Numbered from the stretch's first letter, positions 1 through 7,300 are shown. The stretch: 11,425 nucleotides of DNA from Gammaproteobacteria bacterium (GCA_024638345.1 JAHEKL010000063.1:1-11425), one strand, 5' to 3'. Made by a program: numbers and translations. The notes: a model not told the origin generated them from the letters alone.

Positions 1-1284
1 TGGCATCACCCGCTCACGGTCTGGGACTGGACGCCGTACCCGGCCTACGACCCGTACTATGATCCGTACTACGAGCCCTACTACCCGAGGCGTCACTACT
101 ATCCGAGCCACTCGTTCGGCGTGTCGGTCGGAATCCATCTGTCCTTCGGACGCTATTGGGGACATCCCCGGTATGCTTGGAACGCCTACGATCCGTGGTA
201 CGGCTGGAGCCCTTACGCTTATCGGCCCTTCCAAACGATCTACGTCGATCCCGGGCCGCGCTGGGTCGTGAGCCCGAGGACGAGGGTGGCCCGTGGACTG
301 TCGCCTCGCATCGGGAGCGGCGGTTGGGTCTCGCAGGCTCGGTTCAAGGAGGATCCCCGGGCCGCCACGACGCAGGTGAGAGCCGCCGTTCCACGTTCAG
401 GCGGTGGAGGGTCGACGGCCACAGCGCGAACGGCCTCCGCGCGTCAGACGGCCGCGGAGGTTCCAAGCGCACGCCAGTCACCCAGCTCCGTGAGGCGCGG
501 TGACGTCACCCGTGCTGCCCCGGACCGCTCGACCACGGCGCGTGCCGCCCCGGGGAGAGCGCCAACGACTCGCTCGGCGCCTGAGCGCGGCGCCGCGACC
601 CGAGCTGCACCCCAGCGGGCTCCGAGTGCCCGGACCGTCCCCGAGCGAGCCGGCGCCTCGGGTCGCGATCGCGTCGAAGATCGGCGACCCACGGTCCTCC
701 GAGGAGCGCAGGGGCAGCGGGGCAACTCCGCGGACCAGGTGACCGGGACCCCCCGCCCTGAAGTCCGAGGGGGCAATGCGGCGCGCTCCACGCCTCGGGC
801 GCGCACCGGGGATCGGACCACGAGGCCATCGAGTCCGCGATCCGGAGGCCAAGTACGAGCCCCGATGAATCGGGATTCACGTTCCGCGGCCCCTTCACGT
901 CGTTCAGACAACCGTACCGACTCTCGCGCGAGCCCATCGCGGGGCAGCTCGACGCAGCGAGGCTCGGCCGTTGAGAGGTCCGCTCCCCGTGCCGGACCCT
1001 CCAGAGCACCTGCGGCACGACCCGCTCCCTCCCGTTCTGCGACTCCCCGTTCGGAGCCTCGGAGGGCAAGCCCGAGCCGCGCCCCGGCCACCCGCTCGTC
1101 GCCGCAGCGAGCGGCCCCTTCGCGGGCTGGGACCCGCTCACCCAGCCGAAGCGCGCAGCCTAGTTCTCGAGCAAGGGGCGGTGGAGCGACCCCCCAAAGG
1201 TCTCGACCCTCCGCTGCCCCGTCTCGGCCCAGTGGGAATTCGGGTCGCGCGGCTCCCGCCCCTCGAGCCCGCGGGCGACGCTAG
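1..1284 (+). CDS. Two-part low-complexity protein, Tyr/Trp-rich then Arg/Pro/Ser/Ala-rich (5' end missing)
   Basis: The frame is open from base 1 to a TAG stop at 1282-1284, so the start lies outside the window. A GTG at 121 is only an internal Val codon. About 427 residues are visible. Residues 1-115 are rich in Tyr, Trp and Pro, with a DPYYDPYYEPYYP run near residues 17-29 and a Gly/aromatic stretch near residues 40-75 (FGVSVGIHLSFG, YDPWYGWSPY). From about residue 116 to the end (about 312 residues) there is no Phe, Tyr or Trp and no Cys. The positive charge there is almost all Arg; I count one Lys, at about residue 116. Loose repeats such as RAAPxR, RSAPER and PSRAPAxR recur. The protein would be very basic and disordered. 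A missing upstream signal peptide and a cell-envelope or nucleic-acid-binding role are both possible, but neither is shown. I do not recognise a named family. The reading frame looks real because it is long, it ends just before a strong hairpin, and its composition changes coherently along its length. The other frames here are shadows. Confidence 0.72.
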   Translation, partial: WHHPLTVWDWTPYPAYDPYYDPYYEPYYPRRHYYPSHSFGVSVGIHLSFGRYWGHPRYAWNAYDPWYGWSPYAYRPFQTIYVDPGPRWVVSPRTRVARGLSPRIGSGGWVSQARFKEDPRAATTQVRAAVPRSGGGGSTATARTASARQTAAEVPSARQSPSSVRRGDVTRAAPDRSTTARAAPGRAPTTRSAPERGAATRAAPQRAPSARTVPERAGASGRDRVEDRRPTVLRGAQGQRGNSADQVTGTPRPEVRGGNAARSTPRARTGDRTTRPSSPRSGGQVRAPMNRDSRSAAPSRRSDNRTDSRASPSRGSSTQRGSAVERSAPRAGPSRAPAARPAPSRSATPRSEPRRASPSRAPATRSSPQRAAPSRAGTRSPSRSAQPSSRARGGGATPQRSRPSAAPSRPSGNSGRAAPAPRARGRR

Positions 1285-1315
1285 CGTTCAAAGGCGAGTA
1301 GCCCCTGCGCTTCTC

Positions 1316-1349
1316 AGCGGCTTCACCGATCCCTTTCGGTGAAGCCGCT
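1316..1349 (+). terminator. Perfect 14-bp hairpin, likely terminator of the upstream gene
   Basis: Bases 1316-1329 are the exact reverse complement of 1336-1349, with a 6-nt loop (TCCCTT). The hairpin lies 31 nt after the stop of the upstream gene and about 100 nt before the next start. The 3' flank is CTCACTTGCG, with no U-tract. It is therefore either a U-poor intrinsic terminator, common in GC-rich genomes, or an mRNA 3'-end stabiliser. It is symmetric enough to work from either side, but no minus-strand gene ends here. Confidence 0.7.
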
Positions 1350-1444
1350 CTCACTTGCGCCCCGGGAACTTTCTCAAGCGCCCCTGGGTTTCGGCGAGCG
1401 TGATGCAATTCCCCCCTCCATTGGTCGCTCAGGCCATTCACCGA

Positions 1445-1450
1445 GGAGGA
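1445..1450 (+). promoter_or_regulatory. Ribosome binding site GGAGGA deciding a GTG start at 1454
   Basis: GGAGGA is the best Shine-Dalgarno match in this intergenic region. Its GGAGG core lies 4 nt before the GTG at 1454. The longer in-frame readings, from ATG 1355 or ATG 1403, have no comparable site and would add a Pro-rich hydrophilic leader unlike the rest of the protein. Confidence 0.6.
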
Positions 1451-1453
1451 TCA

Positions 1454-1891
1454 GTGAGTATTCGCGTCGGACGTGCCGTGCTCGCCGGCATCGGCGGTAC
1501 GATCGCCATGACCGCATTCGGTGTCTGGGTGGTGCCACTCGCGGGACTCTCGCCGATGAACCCAGCGAACATGCTGGCGGGCGCTATGGGCGGAAGCATG
1601 TTCATGGGGTGGATGGGTCACTTCTCGATCGGGATCGTCCTGGCCTTGATCTACGCCGCTCTGGAGCCCGGAATTCCGGGCTCCCCTCCCGTTGGCGGCG
1701 CTCTGTACGGGGTCGCGCCCTGGCTCCTCGCGCAGGTCGTGGTGATCCCGATGATGGGCATGCCCCTGTTCTCCGGCTCGGTCCCGATGGCCGGAGCCAG
1801 CCTCCTCGGCCATTTGATCTACGGCGGGGTGGTCGGGATGATCTATGGCCGCGCGCTACGCGAAGAGGCACCCGTGGTAGCGACCGCCTGA
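1454..1891 (+). CDS. Small four-helix membrane protein, DUF6789-like
   Basis: This 145-residue protein starts at GTG, chosen because of the GGAGGA site just upstream; a 178-residue reading from ATG 1355 is possible but less likely. Four hydrophobic segments are visible at about residues 7-30, 52-72, 81-100 and 115-133. They are rich in Gly and Met, and His56 (WMGHFSIG) and His120 (LLGHLIYGG) sit within or at the edge of helices. The patterns AGIGGTIAMT, GHFSIGIVLALIYAAL and LYGVAPWLLAQVVVIPMMGMP resemble the DUF6789 family of small inner-membrane proteins, whose function is unknown to me. The ALS-type gene follows after 30 nt on the same strand, so the two are probably co-transcribed. No regulator motif is visible. 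The family call rests on pattern recall, not on a search. Confidence 0.7.
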   Translation: MSIRVGRAVLAGIGGTIAMTAFGVWVVPLAGLSPMNPANMLAGAMGGSMFMGWMGHFSIGIVLALIYAALEPGIPGSPPVGGALYGVAPWLLAQVVVIPMMGMPLFSGSVPMAGASLLGHLIYGGVVGMIYGRALREEAPVVATA

Positions 1892-1921
1892 GTCACTGAT
1901 GCGGAGGGACCCCAAGCTCCA

Positions 1922-3562
1922 ATGAAAGCTTCAGACCTCTTGGTGCGCTGTCTGGAAGCCGAGGGCGTGCGTCATGTCTTCGGCGTCCCTGGAGAAGAAA
2001 ACCTGGACATCCTGGAGTCCCTCAGGGACTCGTCGATCGAGCTCGTCTTGACTCGGCACGAGCAGAGCGCCGGCTTCATGGCCGCCACCTGTGGCCGGCT
2101 CTCGGGAGTCCCCGGCGTCTGCCTCTCCACGCTCGGCCCGGGTGCGACGAACCTGGTGACTTCCGCTGCCTACGCCAATCTCGGTGCCATGCCGATGGTC
2201 ATGCTCACGGGCCAGAAGCCGATTCGATCCTCGAAGCAGGGCGCGTTTCAGGTGATCGATGTCGTGGACATGATGGCCCCGGTCACCAAGTACACCAAGC
2301 AGGTCGTGAGCGCATCCTACATCCCAGCGAGAGTCCGGGAAGCGTTCAGACTGGCCGCCGAGGAGCCCCCTGGGGCCACTCATCTCGAGATCCCCGAGGA
2401 CGTCCTCGAGGAGTCCGCGGAGGGTTTTCCGCTCGAGGCGAGCCAAGTTCGACTCCCCGACGCCGCAGAGCTCTCGATCGAGAGGGCCGTCGACATGCTG
2501 CGGAAAGCGAAGCGACCCCTTCTCGTCACGGCCAGCGGCGTAAACCGCCATGAGACCTGCCAGGGACTTCGAGACTTCGTGAGTCGCTTCGGGATTCCCT
2601 TCGTCTCGACGCAGATGGGAAAGGGAGTCGTCGACGAGAGGAGCCCCGGCTATGTCGGAACCGCTGCCCTTAGCGACCACGATTTCGTTCATCGGGCCTT
2701 CGATGCCGCCGACCTGATCCTGAACGTGGGGCACAGCGTGGTGGAGAAGCCTGCCTTCTTCATGCGAAGGGGAGGCGTGCAGGTGATTCACGTTGATTTC
2801 AACACCGCCGAGGTCGATCCCGTGTACTTCCCGCAGGTCGAGGTGACCGGAGACGTATCCAACTCGATCAAGAGGATCACCGAGGCGTTGGAGCCGCAGG
2901 AACACTGGGAGTTCTCGCATCTCGAGCCGATCAAGGCGGCCGCCCAGGCCCACGCCACGCGGCTTTCCGAAAGCGAGGCCTTTCCCGTCACCCTGCCCCG
3001 CCTGGTTGCGGACCTTCGCCGGGCTGTGCCGGATCGCGGCGTCGTGACCCTCGACAATGGGATGTACAAGATCTGGTTCGCGCGCAACTACCCGGCCTAC
3101 TTCCCGAATTCGCTACTCCTCGACAATGCGCTCGCCACGATGGGTGCGGGTCTGCCCTCTGCGCTCGCCGCTCGGATCGTGCATTCGGACGCGCCCGTGG
3201 TCGCGGTATGCGGGGACGGTGGGTTCATGATGAACTCGCAGGAGCTCGAGACCGCCGTCCGGCTGCAGCTGGACGTGACGGTGATCGTCCTCCGGGACGA
3301 CGCATTCGGAATGATCAGGTGGAAGCAGGAGCAGATGGGTTTCGCCGACTTCGGTCTGACCTACGGCAATCCCGATTTCGTCCGATACGCCGAGGCCTAC
3401 GGCGCCACGGGGAGACGGGTCGAGAGTGTCGACGAGGTGCTCCCCAAGGTGCGAGACGCCATCGAGGCCGGAGGGGTTCAACTCGTCGAGATCCCGGTGG
3501 ACTACTCCCGAGATCATGAGATCCTGAACCAGGAGATCCCGAAGCTCGCCGACGCGCTCTAG
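1922..3562 (+). CDS. Thiamine-diphosphate enzyme, acetolactate synthase large-subunit family
   Basis: The 546-residue product has the usual length and three-domain plan of acetolactate synthase (ALS) catalytic subunits. The PYR domain (about 1-165) carries the cofactor-activating Glu47 in TRHEQSAGFMA, the LGPGATN turn at 71-77, and the GQKPIRSSKQGAFQ segment at 97-110. A central Rossmann-like domain (about 185-330) follows. The PP domain (about 375-525) has the diphosphate/Mg motif GDGGFMMN from Gly431 and DDAFGMIRWKQ at 459-469. The canonical reaction condenses two pyruvates to 2-acetolactate with CO2 loss, in the cytoplasm. No regulatory small subunit (ilvN/ilvH) lies beside it. The C-terminal IPVDYSRDHE recalls catabolic ALS enzymes such as AlsS/BudB, so a catabolic role or another 2-oxo acid substrate is possible. 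The second Mg-motif position is Asp460, where biosynthetic ALS usually has Asn. The ATG at 1922 has GGAGGG at 1903-1908, a rather long spacing. Oxalyl-CoA decarboxylase was considered and rejected. Confidence 0.9.
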   Translation: MKASDLLVRCLEAEGVRHVFGVPGEENLDILESLRDSSIELVLTRHEQSAGFMAATCGRLSGVPGVCLSTLGPGATNLVTSAAYANLGAMPMVMLTGQKPIRSSKQGAFQVIDVVDMMAPVTKYTKQVVSASYIPARVREAFRLAAEEPPGATHLEIPEDVLEESAEGFPLEASQVRLPDAAELSIERAVDMLRKAKRPLLVTASGVNRHETCQGLRDFVSRFGIPFVSTQMGKGVVDERSPGYVGTAALSDHDFVHRAFDAADLILNVGHSVVEKPAFFMRRGGVQVIHVDFNTAEVDPVYFPQVEVTGDVSNSIKRITEALEPQEHWEFSHLEPIKAAAQAHATRLSESEAFPVTLPRLVADLRRAVPDRGVVTLDNGMYKIWFARNYPAYFPNSLLLDNALATMGAGLPSALAARIVHSDAPVVAVCGDGGFMMNSQELETAVRLQLDVTVIVLRDDAFGMIRWKQEQMGFADFGLTYGNPDFVRYAEAYGATGRRVESVDEVLPKVRDAIEAGGVQLVEIPVDYSRDHEILNQEIPKLADAL

Positions 3563-3569
3563 GTCAACG

Positions 3570-4793
3570 TCAGCTCCGAGCCGGCGGCTTGGTGCCCAGG
3601 GGCAAGACGGAAGACACGAGGACCATCGCAGCGATGATATAGAACGGAATGGCGAAGCCCCCCGTCGCATCCGCGATCGCAGCGATCACGAGTGGGCCTA
3701 CGACCCCCCCGATGCTCCATCCGACGATCATCGCGCCATAGATGGCTCCGGCGTTCTCCGGCCCGAAGAAATCAGCCGCGGTCGCCGGCATGGTTCCGAA
3801 GCCGCCACCATAGCAGAGATAGACGAGCGAGCTCAGCAAGACGAACAGGGCGACCGAGCCGGAACTCGGCAGGAGTGCGAAGCAAACGACCTGGATCGCG
3901 AATATCGCCAGAAACGCACGCATACGACCGATTCCGTCGCTGGTCCAACCCCATACGACCCTACCTGCTCCGTTGAAGACCGCGAGCACCCCCACTAGGC
4001 TGGCCGCGGCCGCGGCGCTCATTCCCGTGATCTCGACCGCCGCCGGAGCGGCCTGAGAAATCAGGGCGATCCCCGCCGTGACGTTCAACGCCAGAATGGC
4101 CGTCAGCGCGTACCACTGCGGGGAAGCGAGAGCCTCTCCAAGCGTGTACGAGACGGAGGTTCCAGGGACGCGCGCCTTTCCCTCGAATCCCGGAACGTGA
4201 TAGCCCGGAGGCGGGTTTCGAAAGACGGCCCCGCCCACCAGGGTAGCTACCAAGTATGCCAAGCCCAGGGGAAGGAACACCTGCGAGACGTCGTCGGCCG
4301 AAATCAGACGATTGGCCACCGGCGCGGTCAGCAGCGCTCCGGCCCCGAATCCTGCGACGGCCACACCGGTGATCAGTCCCCGTCGATCGGGAAACCACTT
4401 CACCAACATCGCGATCGGCACGATGTATCCTGCCCCGAGTCCGATTCCTGCGACCACGCCGTAGGTCAGGACAAGCAGCCAGAGCTGATCGGGGGTTTCC
4501 ACGAACGAGGCCGACATCACCCCGACCGAATAGATGACACCGCCCACCAAGACCACGGGACGCGGCCCGATCCGGTCTTGGATCCGCCCTCCGACCAGGG
4601 TCCCGATGAAGAGCACCCCGATCGTCACGATGAACGGGAGCGCGGTCTGGGTGCGCGACCATCCCATCTGTGCGATGAAGGGGTTCACGAACACACTCCA
4701 TGCGTACACCGCTCCAAGAGCCAGCTGAACGAGCACCGCCGCGCCCGCGAGCACCCAGCGGCCTCGGGTGGGAGAATGCGAATCGTCGGACAT
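3570..4793 (-). CDS. OFA-family MFS transporter (oxalate/formate antiporter-like)
   Basis: This 407-residue, very hydrophobic protein has about 12 predicted membrane spans. The family signature GAVYAWSVFVNPF lies at residues 27-39 in TM1. The MFS loop 2-3 motif GGRIQDRIGPRP lies at 68-79 and its second-half copy GWTSDGIGR at 282-290. A charged central loop lies around 192-220. Arg278 in NGAGRVVWG matches the conserved TM8 Arg of OxlT-type carriers. Where OxlT-like proteins have YxAKG with a substrate-binding Lys in TM11, this protein reads YGAMI at 352-356, so the Lys appears to be missing. That argues against an oxalate dianion exchanger and fits a monocarboxylate such as formate, pyruvate or lactate; this is inference from an alignment by eye. 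The ATG at 4793 has GAGAGGA 5 nt upstream. The gene follows the FdhF-like gene by 79 nt on the same strand, so an operon is likely. It converges on the ALS-type gene with 7 nt between stops. Confidence 0.88.
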   Translation of the reverse strand: MSDDSHSPTRGRWVLAGAAVLVQLALGAVYAWSVFVNPFIAQMGWSRTQTALPFIVTIGVLFIGTLVGGRIQDRIGPRPVVLVGGVIYSVGVMSASFVETPDQLWLLVLTYGVVAGIGLGAGYIVPIAMLVKWFPDRRGLITGVAVAGFGAGALLTAPVANRLISADDVSQVFLPLGLAYLVATLVGGAVFRNPPPGYHVPGFEGKARVPGTSVSYTLGEALASPQWYALTAILALNVTAGIALISQAAPAAVEITGMSAAAAASLVGVLAVFNGAGRVVWGWTSDGIGRMRAFLAIFAIQVVCFALLPSSGSVALFVLLSSLVYLCYGGGFGTMPATAADFFGPENAGAIYGAMIVGWSIGGVVGPLVIAAIADATGGFAIPFYIIAAMVLVSSVLPLGTKPPARS

Positions 4794-4872
4794 GTCTATC
4801 CTCTCGCTTCGGCCATGGAGACCGTCTGATCACCGCATGTGAAGCTTCCCCCGCCGCACAAGTCGATGCGGC

Positions 4873-7173
4873 TCAGGTCGCGGCGCCCGCGCGTCGTGGT
4901 TCCGGCTCCAACGAGACGACGGCGTTGTAGTCCGGCACGCCGCCCTGAGGGGAGCGCGTCCGGCGATCGATCAGAACCTGACCCTCGGGCCAGTGCACCT
5001 GAAGGGTTCGGGGCTTCACAGGCGCGATTCGGGCACGCCCCCAGAGCTCCCCGACGTCGTTACGCAAGACGACACCGTCACCGTTGCGGATCCCGAGGCC
5101 CTCGGCATCCGCCTGATTGATCAGAATCGACTCCCGGTCGGCACCCGTGAGCGGGTCCTTCTTGCCGTGAACCATGCTGTTGAACTGCTTCCCTCGCCGC
5201 GTCGCGACCATGAAGTGTCCTTCGGGCAGCTCGACGCGTGGCAGATCGATCACGGAGAAGCGGGCCTTCCCGTCGGGCGTGGGGAACTGCCACCCGGCGC
5301 AGAGATGGGGTCCGCCGTACTGGAACTGGTCTCCGAATTTCGCGAGTGTCTGGATGCCGTCGTAGATCGGAATGGCCTCGGCGATCTCCGCCCGAATCGC
5401 GGCCGTGTCTTCGAAGTGCACTCTCGGGGCTCGATCCGGAGCCACGAGTTTGGCCAGATCGCAGAAGACCTCCCACTCCGGCCGTGCCTCGCCGATCCGG
5501 GGACCCGGTATCTCCGGGCTGAAGATGACCCGCCGCTCCGTCGTGGTCTCCGTGACCCCGCCTGGCATCTCGTACCGCGTGGCTGCAGGAAGGAGCACGA
5601 CCGTCTCCGCCGGATCCACGAGCATCTGGCTGGAAACGACGATATCCAGGTGCACCCTGAGAGGGATCCGCTCCAGCGCCCGCTGACAGTACTCGGGCTC
5701 AGGAAGGATCTCCAGGAAGTTTCCCCCGGAGCTGAGCAGCACGTCCAGCCGTCCGTCGTGGGCGGCGTCGATCATCTCCGGCGCGGTCAGACCCGGTCCG
5801 CTCGGCACCTCGAAACCCCAGAGCTCCGTGAATCTCTGGACATTCTGCGGGCTGATCGGCACGCCCCCTGGGAGCACGCTGGAGTAGGCACCCATCTCAG
5901 CGCCCCCCTGGACACCCGAGTGCCCTCGGATCGGCATGACCCCACACTTGTCCCGACCCACGAAGCCTTTCGTGAGTGCGAGGTTCACGATGGCGCGGAC
6001 ATTGTCCTCCCCGAACTCGTGCTGCGTAATCCCCATGCTCCAGACCAGCACGGCCGTCTCGGCTTCTCCCAGCATCCGTGCGAAGGCCTCCATCTCCTCG
6101 CGTGGGACGCCGGCCGATGCCTCGAGCGCCGCCCAGGACTGCTCTGCCAGCGCGGCCTCGACCGCCTCGAATCCGGACACGTGCCGGTCGATGAACTCCC
6201 GATCCACCCAGCCTTCGGCGATCATGGCCTTGAGGGTACCGTTCAGGAATCCGATGTCGCCGCCGACGTTGATGAGAAAGAACCGGTCCGTGATCTTCGT
6301 GCCGAATACGGCGCTCTCCACGTTGGAGGGGACCCAGTACCGCTCCATCCCGGGCTCTCGGTAGCTGTTCACGACGGCGACTTTCGTACCCGATTTCTTG
6401 GCCTTGTACAGGTACTTCATCGACACAGGTTGGTTGTTCGCCACGTTCGAGCCGATGAAGACCACCAGGTCACTGCCGATCCAGTCACTGTAGGAGCACG
6501 TGGTCGCGGCCACACCCAAGGACCCTTTGAGTCCGAACGTGCTCGGTGAGTGGCAGACGCGTGCCGCATTGTCCACCGAGTTCGTCCCCATCGCCCGAAC
6601 GGCCTTCTGAGCGGCGAAATAGGTTTCGTTCGGCTGGCCACGGCTGGTGAGGTAGAATCCCAATCGGTCCGGCCGGCTTTGGCGGATTCCGGCTGCGATC
6701 ACGTCGAGGGCTTCGTCCCAGCTGATCCTGAGAAAGCCGGGCTCTCCACGTCTGCGGATCATCGGATACGGCAGCCGTCCGAGATCCCTGAGCTCTTCGC
6801 CGGAGAGTCGCCGCAGGACCGAGGCGTCCTTGAGCTTCACGGTGTCCAGCGCGGGCATGGTGTTCAGACGCAACAGCCGAAGGCGGATGTTGCAGAGGTG
6901 GACCTCGTCGAGGGTCCAATCGTGGAGCCCCATGGTGCCCAGCGAGCATCCGTCACACGTGCCCTCTTTGAGGATGCGCCAAGCGTACCCCAGCTGATCG
7001 GCGTTTTCTCGAAGTGCTCGGGTGATCTCGAAGTAGTTGTTGGGACGTTGCTCGCCGATCCCGAAGGGCTTCCAACTCGCCCAGTTCCCCGGATCGATGA
7101 GCTTCTCGCGTCGGCGTTCGGCCACTGCGGACCCCCCCTGTTCAGAGAAGAGGTAGGCTGCACTTGTCGCCAT
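4873..7173 (-). CDS. FdhF/YdeP-family molybdopterin oxidoreductase (putative formate dehydrogenase-like)
   Basis: The 766-residue product has the length and layout of FdhF/YdeP-type Mo-bisPGD enzymes. Near the N-terminus Cys73 and Cys76 (CDGCSLGT) plus Cys94 are candidate Fe-S ligands. The classical CX2CX3C third Cys is absent. The Mo-proximal site is ARVCHSPST with Cys207-His208, a Cys enzyme rather than a selenocysteine one. MGITQHEFGEDNVRAIVNLA and the following PIRGHSGVQG are family hallmarks. A C-terminal molybdopterin dinucleotide-binding domain spans about 653-757 (GDGVVLRNDVG, HWPEGQV) and ends in GGVPDYNAVVSLEPEP, as in YdeP. Formate oxidation to CO2 is the usual annotation, but the substrate is not proven for YdeP-type members. 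No signal or Tat peptide is seen, so it is cytoplasmic. Divergent fdhD supports a sulfurated Mo site. No electron-transfer subunit adjoins. ATG 7173 has only a weak site (GGA); GTG 7125, after AGGGGGGG, is an alternative start that removes 16 residues. Confidence 0.9.
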   Translation of the reverse strand: MATSAAYLFSEQGGSAVAERRREKLIDPGNWASWKPFGIGEQRPNNYFEITRALRENADQLGYAWRILKEGTCDGCSLGTMGLHDWTLDEVHLCNIRLRLLRLNTMPALDTVKLKDASVLRRLSGEELRDLGRLPYPMIRRRGEPGFLRISWDEALDVIAAGIRQSRPDRLGFYLTSRGQPNETYFAAQKAVRAMGTNSVDNAARVCHSPSTFGLKGSLGVAATTCSYSDWIGSDLVVFIGSNVANNQPVSMKYLYKAKKSGTKVAVVNSYREPGMERYWVPSNVESAVFGTKITDRFFLINVGGDIGFLNGTLKAMIAEGWVDREFIDRHVSGFEAVEAALAEQSWAALEASAGVPREEMEAFARMLGEAETAVLVWSMGITQHEFGEDNVRAIVNLALTKGFVGRDKCGVMPIRGHSGVQGGAEMGAYSSVLPGGVPISPQNVQRFTELWGFEVPSGPGLTAPEMIDAAHDGRLDVLLSSGGNFLEILPEPEYCQRALERIPLRVHLDIVVSSQMLVDPAETVVLLPAATRYEMPGGVTETTTERRVIFSPEIPGPRIGEARPEWEVFCDLAKLVAPDRAPRVHFEDTAAIRAEIAEAIPIYDGIQTLAKFGDQFQYGGPHLCAGWQFPTPDGKARFSVIDLPRVELPEGHFMVATRRGKQFNSMVHGKKDPLTGADRESILINQADAEGLGIRNGDGVVLRNDVGELWGRARIAPVKPRTLQVHWPEGQVLIDRRTRSPQGGVPDYNAVVSLEPEPRRAGAAT

Positions 7174-7253
7174 AATAGTGTTTCCGACCGATCGCCGCCC
7201 CGCGTCGTCTGGCCCTGCTCCCCGACCCGCGTCTAGATTTCGAGGACGCGAAG

Positions 7254-7269
7254 CTCACGAAGTCTCACG
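7254..7269. repeat. Direct repeat CTCACG x2 with 10-bp period, possible operator
   Basis: Two identical CTCACG hexamers start at 7254 and 7264, a spacing of one DNA turn. They lie about 40-55 nt upstream of the chosen fdhD start. Such phasing suits a dimeric activator or repressor, but a 6-base repeat can arise by chance in GC-rich DNA. Confidence 0.2.
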
Positions 7270-7300
7270 TGGGCGTCGATTCTGAGCCCTTCGGATGCAT

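Noticed and set aside
444..1141. Minus-strand open frames (211 and 215 codons) opposite the Arg-rich gene
   Set aside because: Both are Arg/Gly/Ala-rich products of the same GC-rich low-complexity DNA. The plus frame is preferred because it continues in from the window edge with a distinct Tyr-rich part and ends just before a hairpin.
1355..1453. N-terminal extension of the DUF6789-like protein from ATG 1355
   Set aside because: It lacks a ribosome site, starts only 6 nt after the hairpin and adds a hydrophilic Pro-rich leader; GTG 1454 has a good GGAGGA site.
1931..2953. 340-codon minus-strand open frame opposite the ALS-type gene
   Set aside because: It is a shadow of a strongly conserved thiamine-diphosphate enzyme.
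1922..3562. Oxalyl-CoA decarboxylase, which would complete an oxalate-to-formate pathway with the OFA carrier and the FdhF-like enzyme
   Set aside because: The GQKPIRSSKQGAFQ and DVVDMMAPVTKYTKQ segments are of ALS type, unlike oxalyl-CoA decarboxylases. No formyl-CoA transferase gene is present, and the carrier lacks the OxlT-type lysine.
4993..6549. 518-codon plus-strand open frame opposite the molybdoenzyme gene
   Set aside because: It is the antisense shadow of a clearly conserved FdhF/YdeP gene; its product is His/Arg/Leu-rich with no recognisable motif. Long antisense frames are common in GC-rich DNA.
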